Below are positions 62,359 to 64,000 of a stretch of 64,000 nucleotides of DNA, piece by piece (the first letter of the stretch is position 1; each line of letters begins with the position of its first letter). The DNA is from Pyronema omphalodes (Eukaryota; Ascomycota; Pezizomycetes; Pezizales; Pyronemataceae). The notes under the pieces were generated by a model. That model was not told the DNA's origin, did no database searches, and saw only the letters and a list, made by a program, of their open reading frames with translations. Location of the stretch: the NCBI GenBank assembly GCA_024516155.1, contig JAJJXM010000016.1, forward strand, positions 737,501 through 801,500, given 5' to 3'. A program made the translations under genes and the position numbers.

Positions 62359-64000
62359 AAAAAAAACCCAACCGGTAAAACCCTCCCCTCTTCTCAACTC
62401 TATAATACATAACTAACACCTTCCAGTCACCAAGCAACACACGCAGACGAGATTCAAACACAAAAACAAAAAAGATGCAACAAAAACGAAGCTTATAATA
62501 ATCATCATCAATATCATTATCACCACCTTCATTAATCCGACCAGCAACCGGCGCACTTTCATTCCTAGCAACAAAACATGCAACAAAACACTTAGACCAA
62601 GCGCCTCACGGCAGGGACCAAAAAAAAACTCCGAAAAGTCATTGCTTCAAAATTTCCTTCAAAATTTCCTTTGGAATTTTTTTACGGTATCTATATACAC
62701 AAAAATTAGAAATTGAGCCTCGCGGCGGGGAAAAATGATAGGTAAAACAAAACAAACAGACAGGGACGCGTCATCTACATATAGACGCTTATAGAGCTGG
62801 GCTAGGAAAAAATATCAGGTAATTGGGATAATATAACAAAAGGGACGTGGTAGGGTGTTTGGATTGCTTGAGGATGGAGGGGGGATATCAGACTAGGGCT
62901 GCATAGTATAGATGCGCCGGATGGGTGGAATTGTACGGATGGTAATGGTTCTAACAGCTGGATTAAGGCGGTGCTGAGGGCGGGATGAAGGGATTAAAAT
63001 TGGCATAAATGGACTGGATTGTATGATAGACCTTCTTTTCTTTGTACCTTTATTACGAAACTTATAGACTTCTTTTCTTTGGTTAGGATTGGGATTGGGA
63101 TGGTGATATTTGATGATGCGGATTGTGGAATGAAGGAGGGGATTAATGGATGTTTTGAGGGAATGGAAGGAAATAATAAGGGGGATAAAATTTAATAAAC
63201 AGGAGGAAATAGCTTGAATGCGATTTGCTGGAATTTAAAGTGCTGAATGTGAGCGAAAATTATGGAATTCGGTGTTGATGTGTTGATGTTTCATGAGCCG
63301 TGCCGATCACTGTACCTGGATAGGACTGACCACGGTTTGGAAAGTATATCATAGAATATTTCTAACAATACATAGTAAACATACAGTAGACTATATGTAT
63401 AGGAATAGCTCCATAATTATATTCTCTACATAGGGTGCAATTGCTGCGGATCAAAAGTTTTTTGTACGGGAAATAAGAATATTTTTTTCTACTTATGAAA
63501 ATGTAAACAATTCGTATGGTAACCTGATATCGAGATGCGGCTGAAGATGCGGCTGAGCAGCGCCATACAAAAGCAATTATCGCCCCTTTTTGTCGTCCGG
63601 GTGCCACAGCGAGCCAACGTTCTCCTTCCCATTTCAACACATCTCAGGCTTGTACAGCATATAGTGCTTCTAGAGAGGAAGATGGGCAACCCCGGTAGTC
63701 AAGAATTTTACTGGACGTGGCTGCCGAATTTTAGGAGCAGATCTTGATTTGGGATGAGAAGCTGGATCTAGAAGACCGGGACCCGAAAGTAGCCCGAGCT
63801 TTGATGACCGTACAGAGAGACCTGTGTGGACACCGGTTGAGGGTAACAAAAAGAATGCAGCAGACGCAATTGGGGACTTCTTTGTGGTTATTTAGAGCGT
63901 GCTGCAGTGTAATATTAGACAAATTTTACAATGATACGCTGTGGACGTCGAGAAGTGGCACAGACTGAGAAGTGTACACTCCGCCACCCAGAGCGCCCCG
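62359..64000. other. Right-edge region without a confident gene
   Basis: Short open frames at 63535-63747 and 63744-63968 look partly coding, but I found no convincing splice junction or family. A gene running off the window is possible. The rest is AT-rich. Confidence 0.4.

Overview
This window looks like nuclear DNA of a filamentous ascomycete (Pezizomycotina). The genes carry short GT-AG introns (about 40-75 nt) with CTAAC/CTGAC-like branch sites. 5S rRNA genes are dispersed singly instead of sitting in the rDNA array. The protein families are typical of such fungi: a LaeA-like methyltransferase, a zinc-cluster-like regulator, a fungal TauD-type dioxygenase and mitochondrial GatB. Orbiliomycetes is possible, but that is only a guess. 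No bacterial operons, CRISPR arrays or tRNAs were seen. All exon models below were built by eye from splice signals and frame continuity.

Layout. 1-7 kb: a frameshifted gene relic on the minus strand (about 1.35-2.28 kb), then low-complexity DNA. 7.1-8.9 kb: five-exon TauD/TfdA-family dioxygenase. 10.3-19.5 kb: a tandem segmental duplication of about 4.8 and 4.3 kb, bounded and separated by three 5S rRNA genes in the same orientation. Each unit carries an intact two-exon gene for an unrecognised KAPR-repeat protein. 19.8-21.0 kb: a protein-kinase-like gene with a C-terminal cysteine-pair motif. 22.0-23.8 kb: GatB. 24.3-29.3 kb: a 20-exon gene for a large MACPF (perforin-like) protein. It is divergent, across a 1.6 kb intergenic region, from an eight-exon gene (30.8-33.2 kb) whose product ends in a jacalin-like segment. 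33.5-34.2 kb: an unrecognised single-exon gene. 35.5-36.8 kb: six-exon SAM methyltransferase. 38.0 kb: a fourth 5S gene on the plus strand. 40.7-41.5 kb: a small secreted protein. 41.5-56 kb: a gene-poor stretch dense in microsatellites and homopolymers. 56.1-58.1 kb: a zinc-cluster-like transcription factor. 62.0-62.4 kb: a small two-exon gene with one CxxC motif.

The most interesting points are the head-to-head MACPF / jacalin-like pair with a perfect 18-bp inverted repeat in the shared intergenic region, and the 5S-bounded duplication, in which a novel gene has stayed intact while flanking sequence accumulated indels. GatB, the kinase and the methyltransferase look like ordinary single-copy genes with no obvious functional link to one another.
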